The translations under genes and the position numbers were made by a program. Of a stretch of DNA of 64,000 bases, positions 52,947-61,716 are shown piece by piece; positions within the stretch are counted from its first letter, which is position 1; each line of letters begins with the position of its first letter. Location of the stretch: NCBI GenBank assembly GCA_947503625.1, contig CANNEK010000002.1:992001-1056000 (forward strand), read 5' to 3'. The stretch is from an uncultured Kordiimonas sp. Its GTDB lineage: Bacteria; Pseudomonadota; Alphaproteobacteria; Sphingomonadales; Kordiimonadaceae. The notes under the pieces are model-generated. The model ran no database searches. It saw only the letters and a list, made by a program, of their open reading frames with translations, and was not told where the DNA came from.

Positions 52947-53663
52947 TTAGTCAAATCGATAGCCGCCGAAATTGGTTGGTCGCTCATCATAGAGCATGAC
53001 ACCAAGAGCCAGGAATAGCTGCCCGAGATAATAGGGAACCCAGACACTCAGGCCTCCACCCATGTTGAGGTCGAGAAATGTCCGGGCGCCCAGAACGGCA
53101 TCTGATAGCAGAAAAAGGATCGCGCCCGCGCCAACGAGACGAATGGGAAAGCGGCTCATCATGGCAGTCGTCGCCATCAGCGCCAGAACCGCAGAGTAGG
53201 CGAAAACCGGTATCATCATATCACCGAGGCCCGGATAAAGATAAAACCCGGCAATGCCCGCGCCAGCCCAAAACAGCGTGCTTATGCGCATGCGCAGGCC
53301 AGTAACATCTTCAAGCGGCAATCGGTTTTTCAGGAACAGACCAACATAAAAAACATGCGCGACGAAGAAAGCGAGCAAGCCTTGCATGAAGCTGTTTTCA
53401 CCAGGGATTGCCAGCAAAATATCGCCAGCGACTGATGCTACCAGAGCCAGTAGCAAAATCATGTGATTGGTGGTTTGCGCGGTTACAAGAACGAACAATA
53501 CAAGGAAACCGACTGCACTTGCCTTGGCGGCAACCTGCCACACCAAGCCTTCAGGGTACCAGCCACCACCATACAGGACGGCACCGACAAACGACAGAAA
53601 CAGCATCGCCTGCCCTATACCCTCAATGATGGGTCTTTTCCTCCGGCTGAAAATCCGCGTCAA
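52947..53663 (-). CDS. Lysoplasmalogenase family protein (YhhN)
   Basis: A 238-residue membrane protein with about eight helices. The conserved acidic residues of the YhhN/TMEM86 family appear in SVAGDILLAIPGENSFMQGL and LLSDAVLGARTFL. Characterised members hydrolyse the vinyl-ether bond of lysoplasmalogens. The C-terminal YYLGQLFLALG is typical. It lies 88 bases after an LplT-like lysophospholipid transporter gene on the same strand, a suggestive pairing. Confidence 0.88.
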   Translation of the reverse strand: MTRIFSRRKRPIIEGIGQAMLFLSFVGAVLYGGGWYPEGLVWQVAAKASAVGFLVLFVLVTAQTTNHMILLLALVASVAGDILLAIPGENSFMQGLLAFFVAHVFYVGLFLKNRLPLEDVTGLRMRISTLFWAGAGIAGFYLYPGLGDMMIPVFAYSAVLALMATTAMMSRFPIRLVGAGAILFLLSDAVLGARTFLDLNMGGGLSVWVPYYLGQLFLALGVMLYDERPTNFGGYRFD

Positions 53664-53751
53664 ATTTCTTCCCCTCCGGCATCACTATAATCTTGGATCG
53701 CTTTTGGCCTCAAGCCTTTGATTCAAATGTATCTATCTTGGAGGGGCCAGA

Positions 53752-55044
53752 TCAAAGCGATTTCTGCAGCTGGCGCACGACGTGCACAAACAAAAGATTG
53801 GCGACGCCCGTAATCAGCAACACTTGCGGCGAAGAAACGCCGAACCCGATCAGGGCGGCTGCAACCAGCGATCCGACCGCCATAAAGCCGCTGTTCACAA
53901 TATTGGTAGCTGCCATGGTGCGCGACCGTTCCTGTCGATCTGTCCGGTCTTGCAGAACGGCGTAGAGGGGGACGATAACAACGCCGGCTCCCATAGCGAT
54001 CAGGACCATCAGAACAGTGATCACGCTATTGATCGGGACACTCAGAAACGCATTGAGGTCAAGTCCGGCGGGTACTCGGGCGGTTTCCGTTGCGGGTCCG
54101 GGTAGCAGGACAAAGAGAGTGATAGTTGCCAAAGCAAGAACGAGGAGGCCTGGTGCCGCGAGGCGAGCGGTTATAACGCCCTTTAAAAGCTTGCTGCACA
54201 AAAGCGAGCCAGCACCAATCCCGAGGGAAAAGCAGGCCATGAACAGCGTCACGATCTGCTCATCACCATTCAGCCGGTTTTTTACAATATCGGGAATTTG
54301 GGCGATAAAAATTGTACCCAGCAGCCAGATCCAGCTGATGGCCACGATCGCGCGCCGACTGACATCATTCGACCAACTAGACTTGAGCAGGCTTTTTGTC
54401 GATGCGAAAATATTGATCTGTATTGTAAGGTCTGGCGCAGCCTGACCGGTTTTGGGTACCATTCGTCCGCTCAGCGTTCCAATAACTGCCAGCGCGATCA
54501 TAAATAATGACACCTGCTGCAAGCCACCTTCGCTCAGAACCAGCATGCCCCCGATAACGGTACCCAGAAGGATCGCAACAAAAGTTGCCGCTTCCACCAG
54601 CGCGTTTGCGGACAAAAGTTCGGAGCGCTTCATCAGGTCGGGCAAAATTCCATATTTTATCGGCCCAAAAAAAGTCGACTGCAGGCCAAGACCGGACAGC
54701 ACAATAATCATCAGTGGCAGGCTCTCGATATGAAAAGCAACAGCGCCCAAAATCATCAGGGCGATTTCCCACAGCTTTATCCATACTATCTGGTAAGACT
54801 TTTCGAGCTTGTCAGCGAGTTGCCCTGCCAGCGCCGAAAAAAGAAAAAACGGCAGGATGAATAGTCCGACAGCCAGATTTGTCAGGATTGGCGGCGATAT
54901 CGATACTTCAGCGGCGAACTTGAATGTTATGAGGATGATGACGGCTTGACGGAACAGGTTGTCGTTAAAGGCCCCGAGAAACTGTGTCACGAAAAGTGGC
55001 AGGAAACGCCGGGTGACAAGAAAATGCGGATCTTTTTCTGCCAC
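53752..55044 (-). CDS. MFS transporter, lysophospholipid flippase LplT-like
   Basis: A 430-residue major-facilitator protein. The N-terminus RRFLPLFVTQFLGAFNDNLFRQA is the LplT signature, and LQSTFFGPIKYGILPDLM is equally characteristic. About 12 hydrophobic segments are visible. In some bacteria this domain is fused to an acyltransferase and acyl-ACP synthetase; here it stands alone. LplT moves lysophospholipids across the inner membrane for re-acylation. It is 6 bases after the CDF transporter gene. Confidence 0.88.
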   Translation of the reverse strand: MAEKDPHFLVTRRFLPLFVTQFLGAFNDNLFRQAVIILITFKFAAEVSISPPILTNLAVGLFILPFFLFSALAGQLADKLEKSYQIVWIKLWEIALMILGAVAFHIESLPLMIIVLSGLGLQSTFFGPIKYGILPDLMKRSELLSANALVEAATFVAILLGTVIGGMLVLSEGGLQQVSLFMIALAVIGTLSGRMVPKTGQAAPDLTIQINIFASTKSLLKSSWSNDVSRRAIVAISWIWLLGTIFIAQIPDIVKNRLNGDEQIVTLFMACFSLGIGAGSLLCSKLLKGVITARLAAPGLLVLALATITLFVLLPGPATETARVPAGLDLNAFLSVPINSVITVLMVLIAMGAGVVIVPLYAVLQDRTDRQERSRTMAATNIVNSGFMAVGSLVAAALIGFGVSSPQVLLITGVANLLFVHVVRQLQKSL

Positions 55045-55050
55045 AGGCGT

Positions 55051-55680
55051 TTATTCTGCTGGGGCGTGGCGCGCGTGCGCCATTTCGTGTCGCGCTTGCC
55101 GGATAATGGCAAAAGCGCCGGACAGGAACAAAGATGCCATTAATGCAGCAACAATCAGGTCTGGCCAACCGGTGCCGGAGAACCAGACGCCGGATGCTGC
55201 AACCATTACCATCACGTTGCCGATTGCATCATTGCGGCTGCATAACCAAACAGAGCGAACATTGGCGTCACCATCCTTGAACTTCATCAGCAGCAATACA
55301 CTGGCAATGTTGGCTGCCAGCGCAGCGGCACCTACAGACCCCATGATCATCGCGGTCGGCTGTTGCGTGTAAAAGACAGTATAGACAGTCGAGCCCAGAA
55401 CCCAAATGCCCATGCCCGCAAGGCTGACGCCTTTCAGAAGGGCAACCTTTGCCCGCAGGCCTGCACTCTTGCCAATCACTAACAGGGAGATTGTGTAGGT
55501 GAGTGTGTCACCGAGAAAATCAAGCGCATCGGCTTTCAGTGCCTGAGACTTGCCAATGAAGCCCATCGGCATTTCTATAAAAAACATGAAGGCGTTGATG
55601 GCAATGACGATGAGCAAAATTCGCTTATAGGCAGGATCAATGCCGTCAAACTTTACATCATCGCAACAATGCGCACCCAT
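55051..55680 (-). CDS. Cation diffusion facilitator-like transporter
   Basis: A 209-residue membrane protein with six hydrophobic segments. The metal-site motif of helix two is present as ALKADALDFLGDTLTY, with aspartates in place of the His-Asp of many zinc exporters. The second site is in CSRNDAIGNVMVMVA. There is no long cytoplasmic C-terminal domain, so it is a short CDF form. A CC pair follows the N-terminal H (GAHCCDDVKF). It overlaps no neighbour but sits 6 bases upstream of the LplT-like gene. The metal is unknown. Confidence 0.82.
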   Translation of the reverse strand: MGAHCCDDVKFDGIDPAYKRILLIVIAINAFMFFIEMPMGFIGKSQALKADALDFLGDTLTYTISLLVIGKSAGLRAKVALLKGVSLAGMGIWVLGSTVYTVFYTQQPTAMIMGSVGAAALAANIASVLLLMKFKDGDANVRSVWLCSRNDAIGNVMVMVAASGVWFSGTGWPDLIVAALMASLFLSGAFAIIRQARHEMAHARHAPAE

Positions 55681-55839
55681 CTTTGATCCCCATGTAGCTA
55701 ACAGTATTTATTAACACATTAGGCCCTTTTGCAGCCTTTGGCGCAACATGAAAATGACAAGGTATACTTCAAATTAATGTTTATAAATTCCAATATGTAT
55801 GCATGTTGCGAATAATTGTTTAGGTAGTTGCGTATTAGA

Positions 55840-56928
55840 ATGACCAAAATGAACCGTCACATTGTTTTCTTGCTGGCGCTTGCAGGGGTGTTCGTTGCAT
55901 CGCTGTTGGGCGCGGGCAGCTATTTCGCGGCAAAAGCTGAGAACGGCCCGGGTACGGGCCCAATGGCCGAGATCACGTCTCTGGACGCGGGCAGCCTTGC
56001 TGCCGGAGTGCACCGCTTGAGGTTTAATGCCGGAAACAGAAGTACCGGTGACGCTATCTGGATCCCTGTACTTGTCATGAAAGGTGAGGTTGATGGACCC
56101 AGCCTGCTCCTGACTTCTGCCGTCCACGGGGACGAACTCAACGGCATTTCAGTCATCCATGGCCTGCTTGCTCGATTGAGTCCGAACGACCTCAAGGGCA
56201 CACTTGTTGTTGTACCCGGCGTTAACCAGACGGGCATGAACGCAAACAACCGGCATTTTATTGGTTCTGACGGTGGTGGCTTCATGGCTGACCTCAATCG
56301 CCTTTTTCCCGGCCGGTCAGACCGTGGAAACGCAGCGGAGCGTTATGCTGGCCAACTATGGGAAAGGGTTTTCAGGGATAACGCGGACTTTGCTGTTGAT
56401 TTGCACACACAGACCCAGGGCTCGGATTATCCCCTGTTTGTTTTTTCTGATTTCCGCAACCCCATAGCTCGACAGATGGCTTTTGATCTGGGCCCGGATC
56501 TTATCAAAAACGACCCGGGTCAGCCCGGCACTCTGGAGACAACCTTCTTATCTGCGGGCATACCGGCTGTAACCCTCGAGGTCGGAGGCCCCAAACGGTG
56601 GCAACCAGACTTGATTGAGCGCGCTATTTTAGGGCTGGAGAATATGATGCGCGGATTGGGCTTGCTGGCAGGGCCAAAAACAGCAATTGGTAGCGAACCT
56701 TTTGTCGGGGCGCATTCAACCAATGTTTACACCGACCAGGGTGGCTTCGCCTATATCCATGTGGCGCTGAAACAGGCCGTGAAAAAAGGCCAAAAAATAG
56801 CGACAGTTGTTGATGCTTTTGGCGCGGAAAAAAGGGTTTACTATGCGCCGCGGGACGGAGTGGTCTTGTCAATTGCCACAGATCCTTTAAGAGAACCGGG
56901 CGCGATGCTCGTGCGTATACTGCATTAA
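55840..56928 (+). CDS. Succinylglutamate desuccinylase/aspartoacylase-family protein, secreted or membrane-tethered
   Basis: A 362-residue zinc carboxypeptidase-fold protein. An N-terminal hydrophobic segment (HIVFLLALAGVFVASLLGAGSYFA) tethers or exports it. Metal and active-site residues appear in TSAVHGDELNGISVIHGL (HxxE) and FAVDLHTQTQGSDYP. Family enzymes deacylate small acyl-amino acids, and exported members have no proven substrate. ATG 55840 is favoured, but 55849 is also possible. Divergent from the CDF gene. Confidence 0.85.
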   Translation: MTKMNRHIVFLLALAGVFVASLLGAGSYFAAKAENGPGTGPMAEITSLDAGSLAAGVHRLRFNAGNRSTGDAIWIPVLVMKGEVDGPSLLLTSAVHGDELNGISVIHGLLARLSPNDLKGTLVVVPGVNQTGMNANNRHFIGSDGGGFMADLNRLFPGRSDRGNAAERYAGQLWERVFRDNADFAVDLHTQTQGSDYPLFVFSDFRNPIARQMAFDLGPDLIKNDPGQPGTLETTFLSAGIPAVTLEVGGPKRWQPDLIERAILGLENMMRGLGLLAGPKTAIGSEPFVGAHSTNVYTDQGGFAYIHVALKQAVKKGQKIATVVDAFGAEKRVYYAPRDGVVLSIATDPLREPGAMLVRILH

Positions 56929-56989
56929 CGTGTCAAACCATGCGTGGTTGCGACTTATGCGCTGATCACAAACCAAGTTGAATAACATC

Positions 56990-58012
56990 ATGAACGATAC
57001 AAACCTGCCGTCTGACCATCCAGCGGTAAAATTTGGCAAAACTGGTATATTGCTAATGAGCCTCGGCACACCTGACGAGCCTACTTACGGTGCGGTCAGA
57101 CGATATCTCGCCGAATTTTTGTCTGATCCAAGAGTGATCGAAACGCCGCGTTTGGTTTGGTTGCCTATTTTGTACGGTCCGATCCTGACGTTCCGCCCGG
57201 CAAAGTCGGCGAAAGCGTATGCAAAGATTTGGGACCAGGAACGCAACGAGTCGCCGCTGAGAACTTTTGCCCGATCCCAGTCAGAGAAAATGGCAGAGAG
57301 ATTCGGTGATACAGCAGAGGTCGCATGGGCCTTTCGTTATGGTAATCCCACAATTCAATCCGGTCTCGACCAACTAAGAGACGCAGGCTGCGAGCGCATC
57401 ATCCTGTTCGCGCTTTACCCGCAGTATAGTGCGACAACAACCGCCTCATCTTTCGACAAGGTCTTTGAATGTATGCGAACCATGCGCTGGCAACCCGCTG
57501 TACATACGGTAGCACGCTACTGCGATGATCCTGGTTATATAGATGCGTTGGCGACATCGGCGCGCCAGTCGCTGGCGACACTGGACTGGGAACCTGAAAA
57601 ACTGTTGTTATCCTATCATTCCATTCCGCAAGCCTATTATGATAAAGGTGACCCTTATCCTTGCTACTGCAAGAAAACATCCCGGTTATTCCAGCAGGTG
57701 TCCGGTTTTGATGCTGATAAGGTGGTGACCAGTTTTCAGTCTCGGGTTGGCCCTGCACAATGGGTGAAGCCTTACACAGACAAAATGGTGGAAGAACTGG
57801 CAGAAAGCGGTGTGAAACGGCTGGCTGTTATGGCACCGGCGTTTTCTGTAGATTGCCTGGAAACTCTTGAAGAACTCAATATGGAGCTCCGCGAGCAATT
57901 CCTTGAGGCCGGTGGCACACATTTCCACTATATTCCATGCCTGAATGACAGTGAACTGGGTATGGACGTGCTCGAAAATGTGGTGCGCCGGGATGCTGCT
58001 GGCTGGCTCTAG
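56990..58012 (+). CDS. hemH: Ferrochelatase
   Basis: A 340-residue enzyme that inserts ferrous iron into protoporphyrin IX. ILLMSLGTPDEPTYGAVRRYLAEFLSDPRVIE is the N-terminal family segment. The iron-binding histidine is in LLLSYHSIPQAYYDKGDPY, followed by CYCKKTSRLF and FQSRVGPAQWVKPYTD. The signature near the end is the AVMAPAFSVDCLETLEEL segment. ATG 56990 is the chosen start; TTG 56978 is an alternative. It lies 61 bases after the aspartoacylase-like gene. Confidence 0.96.
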   Translation: MNDTNLPSDHPAVKFGKTGILLMSLGTPDEPTYGAVRRYLAEFLSDPRVIETPRLVWLPILYGPILTFRPAKSAKAYAKIWDQERNESPLRTFARSQSEKMAERFGDTAEVAWAFRYGNPTIQSGLDQLRDAGCERIILFALYPQYSATTTASSFDKVFECMRTMRWQPAVHTVARYCDDPGYIDALATSARQSLATLDWEPEKLLLSYHSIPQAYYDKGDPYPCYCKKTSRLFQQVSGFDADKVVTSFQSRVGPAQWVKPYTDKMVEELAESGVKRLAVMAPAFSVDCLETLEELNMELREQFLEAGGTHFHYIPCLNDSELGMDVLENVVRRDAAGWL

Positions 58013-58016
58013 GCCC

Positions 58017-58484
58017 CTATTGCTGCTTCAGGCCTGATAAGCCTGTTACATCAACATAGACGGTTACATCGCCCGCGTTTTCGAAGCTCAGGACAAGAGG
58101 GAACACCTCTCCTTCTGTCAGGCGCTGCGATAACCGCATCATCATGATGTGCAGGCCGCCTGGTTCGAAATGGACGGTTTCACCCGCCGGGACGGGTACA
58201 GTGTCCTGCATCTCCATCCGCATGATACCGTCTTCTTCCCCGGACATATGGAGGGTCGTCATGGCTGCCCGTTCAGTATTGGCACCGAGAAGGGTGTCGC
58301 CTTTTTCTGTCGGGTTATGGATACGCAGATATACTGCAGCCGAGTTAGTCCGTCTGGTTTTGCGTGCCCAGACATCCGAGATTTCGAGCGTATGCTCTTC
58401 GTTATTTTCGTGCGCAACAGCCATCTGGGCTGGCGCAACGCCAATAAAAAATATTGAAAATACAGCAATGAAGAAAGGTTTCAC
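58017..58484 (-). CDS. Periplasmic copper chaperone PCu(A)C
   Basis: A 155-residue secreted protein with a signal peptide (FFIAVFSIFFIGVAPAQMAVA). The core begins DVWARKTRRTNSAAVYLRIHNP. The copper-binding residues are spread as in the H(M)X10MX21HxM family, in LHMSGEEDGIMRMEM and GGLHIMMMRL. It delivers Cu(I) to cytochrome c oxidase, usually with a Sco protein, none of which is adjacent. It converges with hemH, leaving 4 bases between stop codons. Confidence 0.92.
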   Translation of the reverse strand: MKPFFIAVFSIFFIGVAPAQMAVAHENNEEHTLEISDVWARKTRRTNSAAVYLRIHNPTEKGDTLLGANTERAAMTTLHMSGEEDGIMRMEMQDTVPVPAGETVHFEPGGLHIMMMRLSQRLTEGEVFPLVLSFENAGDVTVYVDVTGLSGLKQQ

Positions 58485-58559
58485 CAGACAGTTCCTGTCG
58501 TAATTTACTCTGGTGTCTGGATTGCCCTGTTTTAATGCTGCCCGTCAACCAAAGGGTCA

Positions 58560-59525
58560 CTATGCCGCATCGGTGGCGCAGATAAGCTCATGCTGGATCG
58601 CAGGTTCGAAGGCTGAATGGCCGGCAACAGGGACGATTTTCAATTTCGCCCAGGGCATTGCTTTCGACAAATCCCATGCCGAACTCGGGGGGCAAATCGA
58701 ATCGTAACGCCCCTGGATGATCGTCGTGGGAACGCCGATTAACCTGCCTGCATCGCGCAAAATCTGATTGTCGGTCTCTAGGAAGCCTTTGTGGTGGAAG
58801 TAATGGGCTTCAATACGGGCAAAAGCGAGCGCGAAGACAGGGTCAACCGAATGCGCACGCTGTTCCTCATCGGGCACCAGCGTGACGGTGCTGCCCTCCC
58901 ACAGGCTCCATTCTTTGGCGAAGCGCAGTCTCGTGTCTTCATAGGCAGGGTCGGTCAGGCGCTTATAGTAGGCGGCGACAATATCATCCCGTTCTTCTTC
59001 AGGCACCATGCCGGTAAAACGCGACCAGGCTTCCGGGAATATTCGTCCTGTTCCGTCCTTGTAAAACCAGTCAAGTTCTCGCTGCCGCATCAGGAAAATG
59101 CCGCGCAGGACTAGGCTGTGTACACGGTTCGGGTGCGTTTCAGCATAAAGGAGTGAGAGGGTGCTGCCCCATGAACCGCCAAAAAGCATCCAACGTTCAA
59201 TGCCCAGTCGGTCACGAATGATTTCCATATCAGAAATCAGGTCCTGCGTTTTGTTGTCGACCAGCGATGCATGAGGACGGCTCTGGCCGCAGCCTCGTTG
59301 ATCAAAAAGAACAATCCGGTACTTTTGCGGGTTGAAAAAACGACGCTGGATCGGGCTGGTGCCACCACCGGGACCACCATGCACAAACAACACCGGCATT
59401 CCGTTTGGATTGCCAGACTGCTCCACATATATTTCGTGGCCACCTTCTATCTTCAGCCATTCTTTGCGAAAAGGCTGTATGGCAGGATAAAGAGTTCTAA
59501 GAGATGTTGTCCCGTCAGCGCGCAA
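58560..59525 (-). CDS. pip: Prolyl aminopeptidase (proline iminopeptidase)
   Basis: A 321-residue alpha/beta hydrolase that removes N-terminal proline from peptides. VLFVHGGPGGGTSPIQ is the oxyanion loop, FGGSWGSTLSLLYAETHP the nucleophile elbow with Ser, and RYDSICPPSSAWDLS and PVAGHSAFEP supply Asp and His. The middle cap domain (REAWSRFTG-type EAWSRFTGMVPEEERDD) is typical. The start is TTG at 59525, supported by AAGGAAG upstream. No signal peptide. Confidence 0.93.
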   Translation of the reverse strand: MRADGTTSLRTLYPAIQPFRKEWLKIEGGHEIYVEQSGNPNGMPVLFVHGGPGGGTSPIQRRFFNPQKYRIVLFDQRGCGQSRPHASLVDNKTQDLISDMEIIRDRLGIERWMLFGGSWGSTLSLLYAETHPNRVHSLVLRGIFLMRQRELDWFYKDGTGRIFPEAWSRFTGMVPEEERDDIVAAYYKRLTDPAYEDTRLRFAKEWSLWEGSTVTLVPDEEQRAHSVDPVFALAFARIEAHYFHHKGFLETDNQILRDAGRLIGVPTTIIQGRYDSICPPSSAWDLSKAMPWAKLKIVPVAGHSAFEPAIQHELICATDAA

Positions 59526-59591
59526 AAAACTTCCTTTTTTCTTTGAAGTCTAGCGGGGTCATCCCCATGTGACAAGCTTGTCAATACGATG

Positions 59592-59607
59592 TGTTTCATT
59601 CGAAACA
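59592..59607. promoter_or_regulatory. Short inverted repeat between pip and the ATP-grasp gene
   Basis: TGTTTC-ATTC-GAAACA, 6-bp arms around a 4-base spacer, lies in the divergent region. A second palindrome, GACAAGCTTGTC, is at 59571-59582. Either could be an operator for the neighbouring genes, but no regulator is nearby and neither is placed at a clear promoter. Confidence 0.3.
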
Positions 59608-59735
59608 ATTTGGCATCACTAAAAAAACGATGTAGATGGTGCAATGCTGGGAAGTGTCGAGGTGCGCGTGTGGAGGGCGCACAACAAATCGTCATGATGG
59701 TCTAGCCGCAGAAGCATCGATATTATGAGGTTGTT

Positions 59736-60749
59736 ATGCCGCACGAACAGTGCCTCCGCTTGAAGGACGAGGCCAAGGAAAGACTCAGAATTCTTTTTTT
59801 GGCTAAATGGGCTGAAGGTGATGGTACGCCTGATTCCGAGGATGGTACTCACGCCACCTATCATTACGAACTTCGGGAAACTCTGAAAAACATCGGCTTG
59901 AATGTTGAAGCGTGTGGCCGATACGAGCGGTTGTTCGATGAACCCAATTATGACTTCCTTTTTACCCTTTTCAATCGCGGTGGCTTTGTAAACAGCGAAA
60001 TGCTGGCGCCATTAATTGCGACCTACCGCAAGGTGCCGTTTCTCGGTGCCAGCCCAATCTTGCGTGGTCTGGGGGATGACAAGCACCTGATGAAGCTTGC
60101 AGCAAAAAGCAGGGGGCTAAGCACACCGGAATGGGAAATTTACCGGCGCGGCTGCCATGAGATCAATCCTCCCGCATTCCAAAGCGACAGGATGGTTGTC
60201 AAGCCCAACGCAAGTTCGGCATCCTGGGGTATCAAGTCGGTAGAGACCTGGGCTGAAGCGCTTGATCACATCAACTATCTGCATTCTCTGGGACATGACG
60301 CCATTCTTGAAGCGTTTGTGGACGGGTATGAGCTTGCTGTCCCCATCGTTGGCGGGCGCGGCCCTTGGATACTGCCGATTATTCGATTTGAAGTAGATGA
60401 CCCGCTGGCTATCCGTTCCTATGAACAAAAGCGTCATCTGACACCCAGTGACGATGTAGTTCTTAAGATTTATGACGAACAACCGATTGTTGACCGGCTG
60501 CGGCAGCACGCGCACAACATCCTGCCTGAAATCTGGCCGTGCGATTATGCGCGCATGGAATTCAAATATGATCCAACAACCGGTGCGCTTAATTTTCTAG
60601 AAATCAATCTCAGTTGTAACCTTTGGTCGAAGAAAGCTGTTCCTTTCTCGGCACGAGGCGCGGGTGTTGAGTATCCTGAACTAATTGAAACCATTCTGTG
60701 TCACAGCATGTTGCGGCAGGGGTTGGTCAGCCAGTCGGATTTGATTTAG
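59736..60749 (+). CDS. D-Ala-D-Ala ligase-like ATP-grasp protein
   Basis: A 337-residue protein of the ATP-grasp fold. Landmarks match D-Ala-D-Ala ligases in order: RGLGDDKHLMKLAAKSRGLSTP begins the ATP domain. The phosphate and base loops are in RMVVKPNASSASWGIKSV, LEAFVDGYELAVPIVGG follows, and the metal-binding end is ARMEFKYDPTTGALNFLEINLS. The N-terminal part (ILFLAKWAEGD) is not Ddl-like, so it is a distinct ligase with unknown substrate. A GAGG ribosome site precedes the ATG. It starts an apparent unit with the nucleotidyltransferase gene, 11 bases downstream. Confidence 0.8.
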   Translation: MPHEQCLRLKDEAKERLRILFLAKWAEGDGTPDSEDGTHATYHYELRETLKNIGLNVEACGRYERLFDEPNYDFLFTLFNRGGFVNSEMLAPLIATYRKVPFLGASPILRGLGDDKHLMKLAAKSRGLSTPEWEIYRRGCHEINPPAFQSDRMVVKPNASSASWGIKSVETWAEALDHINYLHSLGHDAILEAFVDGYELAVPIVGGRGPWILPIIRFEVDDPLAIRSYEQKRHLTPSDDVVLKIYDEQPIVDRLRQHAHNILPEIWPCDYARMEFKYDPTTGALNFLEINLSCNLWSKKAVPFSARGAGVEYPELIETILCHSMLRQGLVSQSDLI

Positions 60750-60760
60750 AGGTCTTTATC

Positions 60761-61555
60761 ATGGGGTATCATGCGGTTGTCATGGCGGCGCAGCGTGTCG
60801 GCATTGTAAACGAATTGGCGGCTGATGCGGGTGTTTCTCACAAATGCCTCATCGAGATGGGTGGCAAAAGGTTGCTCGAGCATGTGCTGGACTGCCTGGA
60901 CCACAGCCCGGAAATCAAACAGATAACCGTCTCCATAGATGATTTGCACGTTCTGGAGAACGTGCCGGCCTTTCGCAGGCTGAAGGAAACCGGCAAAGCG
61001 CGGGCGGTCCAGTCTGCGACCGACTTGTTTTCCAGTTTTTTAAAAGCTGTTGAGGGCACCGACAGGTTTCCCGCTTTGGTGACGACAGCAGACAATGTGT
61101 TGTTGACGCCTGCAATGGTGGGACATTTTTGTGCCGATATAGAACGGCAGAAAGCCCGCGCGGCGGTGGCATTAACCGAGAAAGCCGTTTTATTGAATGT
61201 CTATCCGGATGGTCAGCGCCGGTTTCACAAGTTTGCGGACAATGAATATTCAAACTGCAACCTCTATGCGATTGTAGATAAGGAAACCAGCAACCTTGCC
61301 AGTGTTTTCCAGACCGGCGGCCAGTTCGCCAAGTCCCTGGCGCGAGTGCTGAAGGCTTTTGGCATATGGAATGCGATTGCCTACCGGTTTTCGCTCTATA
61401 GTCTCGATAAAGGCATGGAACGGCTGTCAAAAAAATTCAAAACCAGACTGGTTGCGGTGCGTATGCCGTTCCCCGAAGCTCCTATTGATGTCGATAATTT
61501 CCGGTCCAAGAAGCTGGCAACCGAGATTTTGGCGGCGCGGCAACAGGCCGCTTGA
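60761..61555 (+). CDS. MobA-like NTP transferase (nucleotidyltransferase) domain protein
   Basis: A 264-residue protein with the Rossmann-like nucleotidyltransferase fold. The N-terminus YHAVVMAAQRVG is a modified form of the GGxxxRxG nucleotide loop, followed by HKCLIEMGGKRLLEHVLDCL. PALVTTADNVLLTPAMVGHF stands where metal-binding aspartates sit. The last third (FKTRLVAVRMPFPEAPIDVDN) suits the sugar- or alcohol-phosphate side. It would activate a phosphorylated compound with CTP, UTP or similar. The ATG at 60761 follows AGAGG. It follows the ATP-grasp gene by 11 bases and lies about 160 bases upstream of mlaE. Confidence 0.75.
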   Translation: MGYHAVVMAAQRVGIVNELAADAGVSHKCLIEMGGKRLLEHVLDCLDHSPEIKQITVSIDDLHVLENVPAFRRLKETGKARAVQSATDLFSSFLKAVEGTDRFPALVTTADNVLLTPAMVGHFCADIERQKARAAVALTEKAVLLNVYPDGQRRFHKFADNEYSNCNLYAIVDKETSNLASVFQTGGQFAKSLARVLKAFGIWNAIAYRFSLYSLDKGMERLSKKFKTRLVAVRMPFPEAPIDVDNFRSKKLATEILAARQQAA

Positions 61556-61651
61556 CGCTCCTCAACGCCATATCCAGCTGTTCTTCAGCGTTGATAACTT
61601 GGGGGCAATTTCCGTATCGCGGCAGATAACTGCTTGCATGACAGCAAATGT

Positions 61652-61681
61652 TTGGCGACGATTTGTAAAATCGCCTACACT
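61652..61681 (+). promoter_or_regulatory. Candidate promoter upstream of mlaE
   Basis: TTGGCG (61652-61657) and TACACT (61676-61681) are separated by 18 bases. Transcription would begin about 25-30 bases before the mlaE ATG. Within the gap, GGCGA...TCGCC forms a small inverted repeat. This is a sequence match only. Confidence 0.35.
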
Positions 61682-61716
61682 GAAGCTGACGAGAGAAACA
61701 AGGGGCCTCGCAAGGA

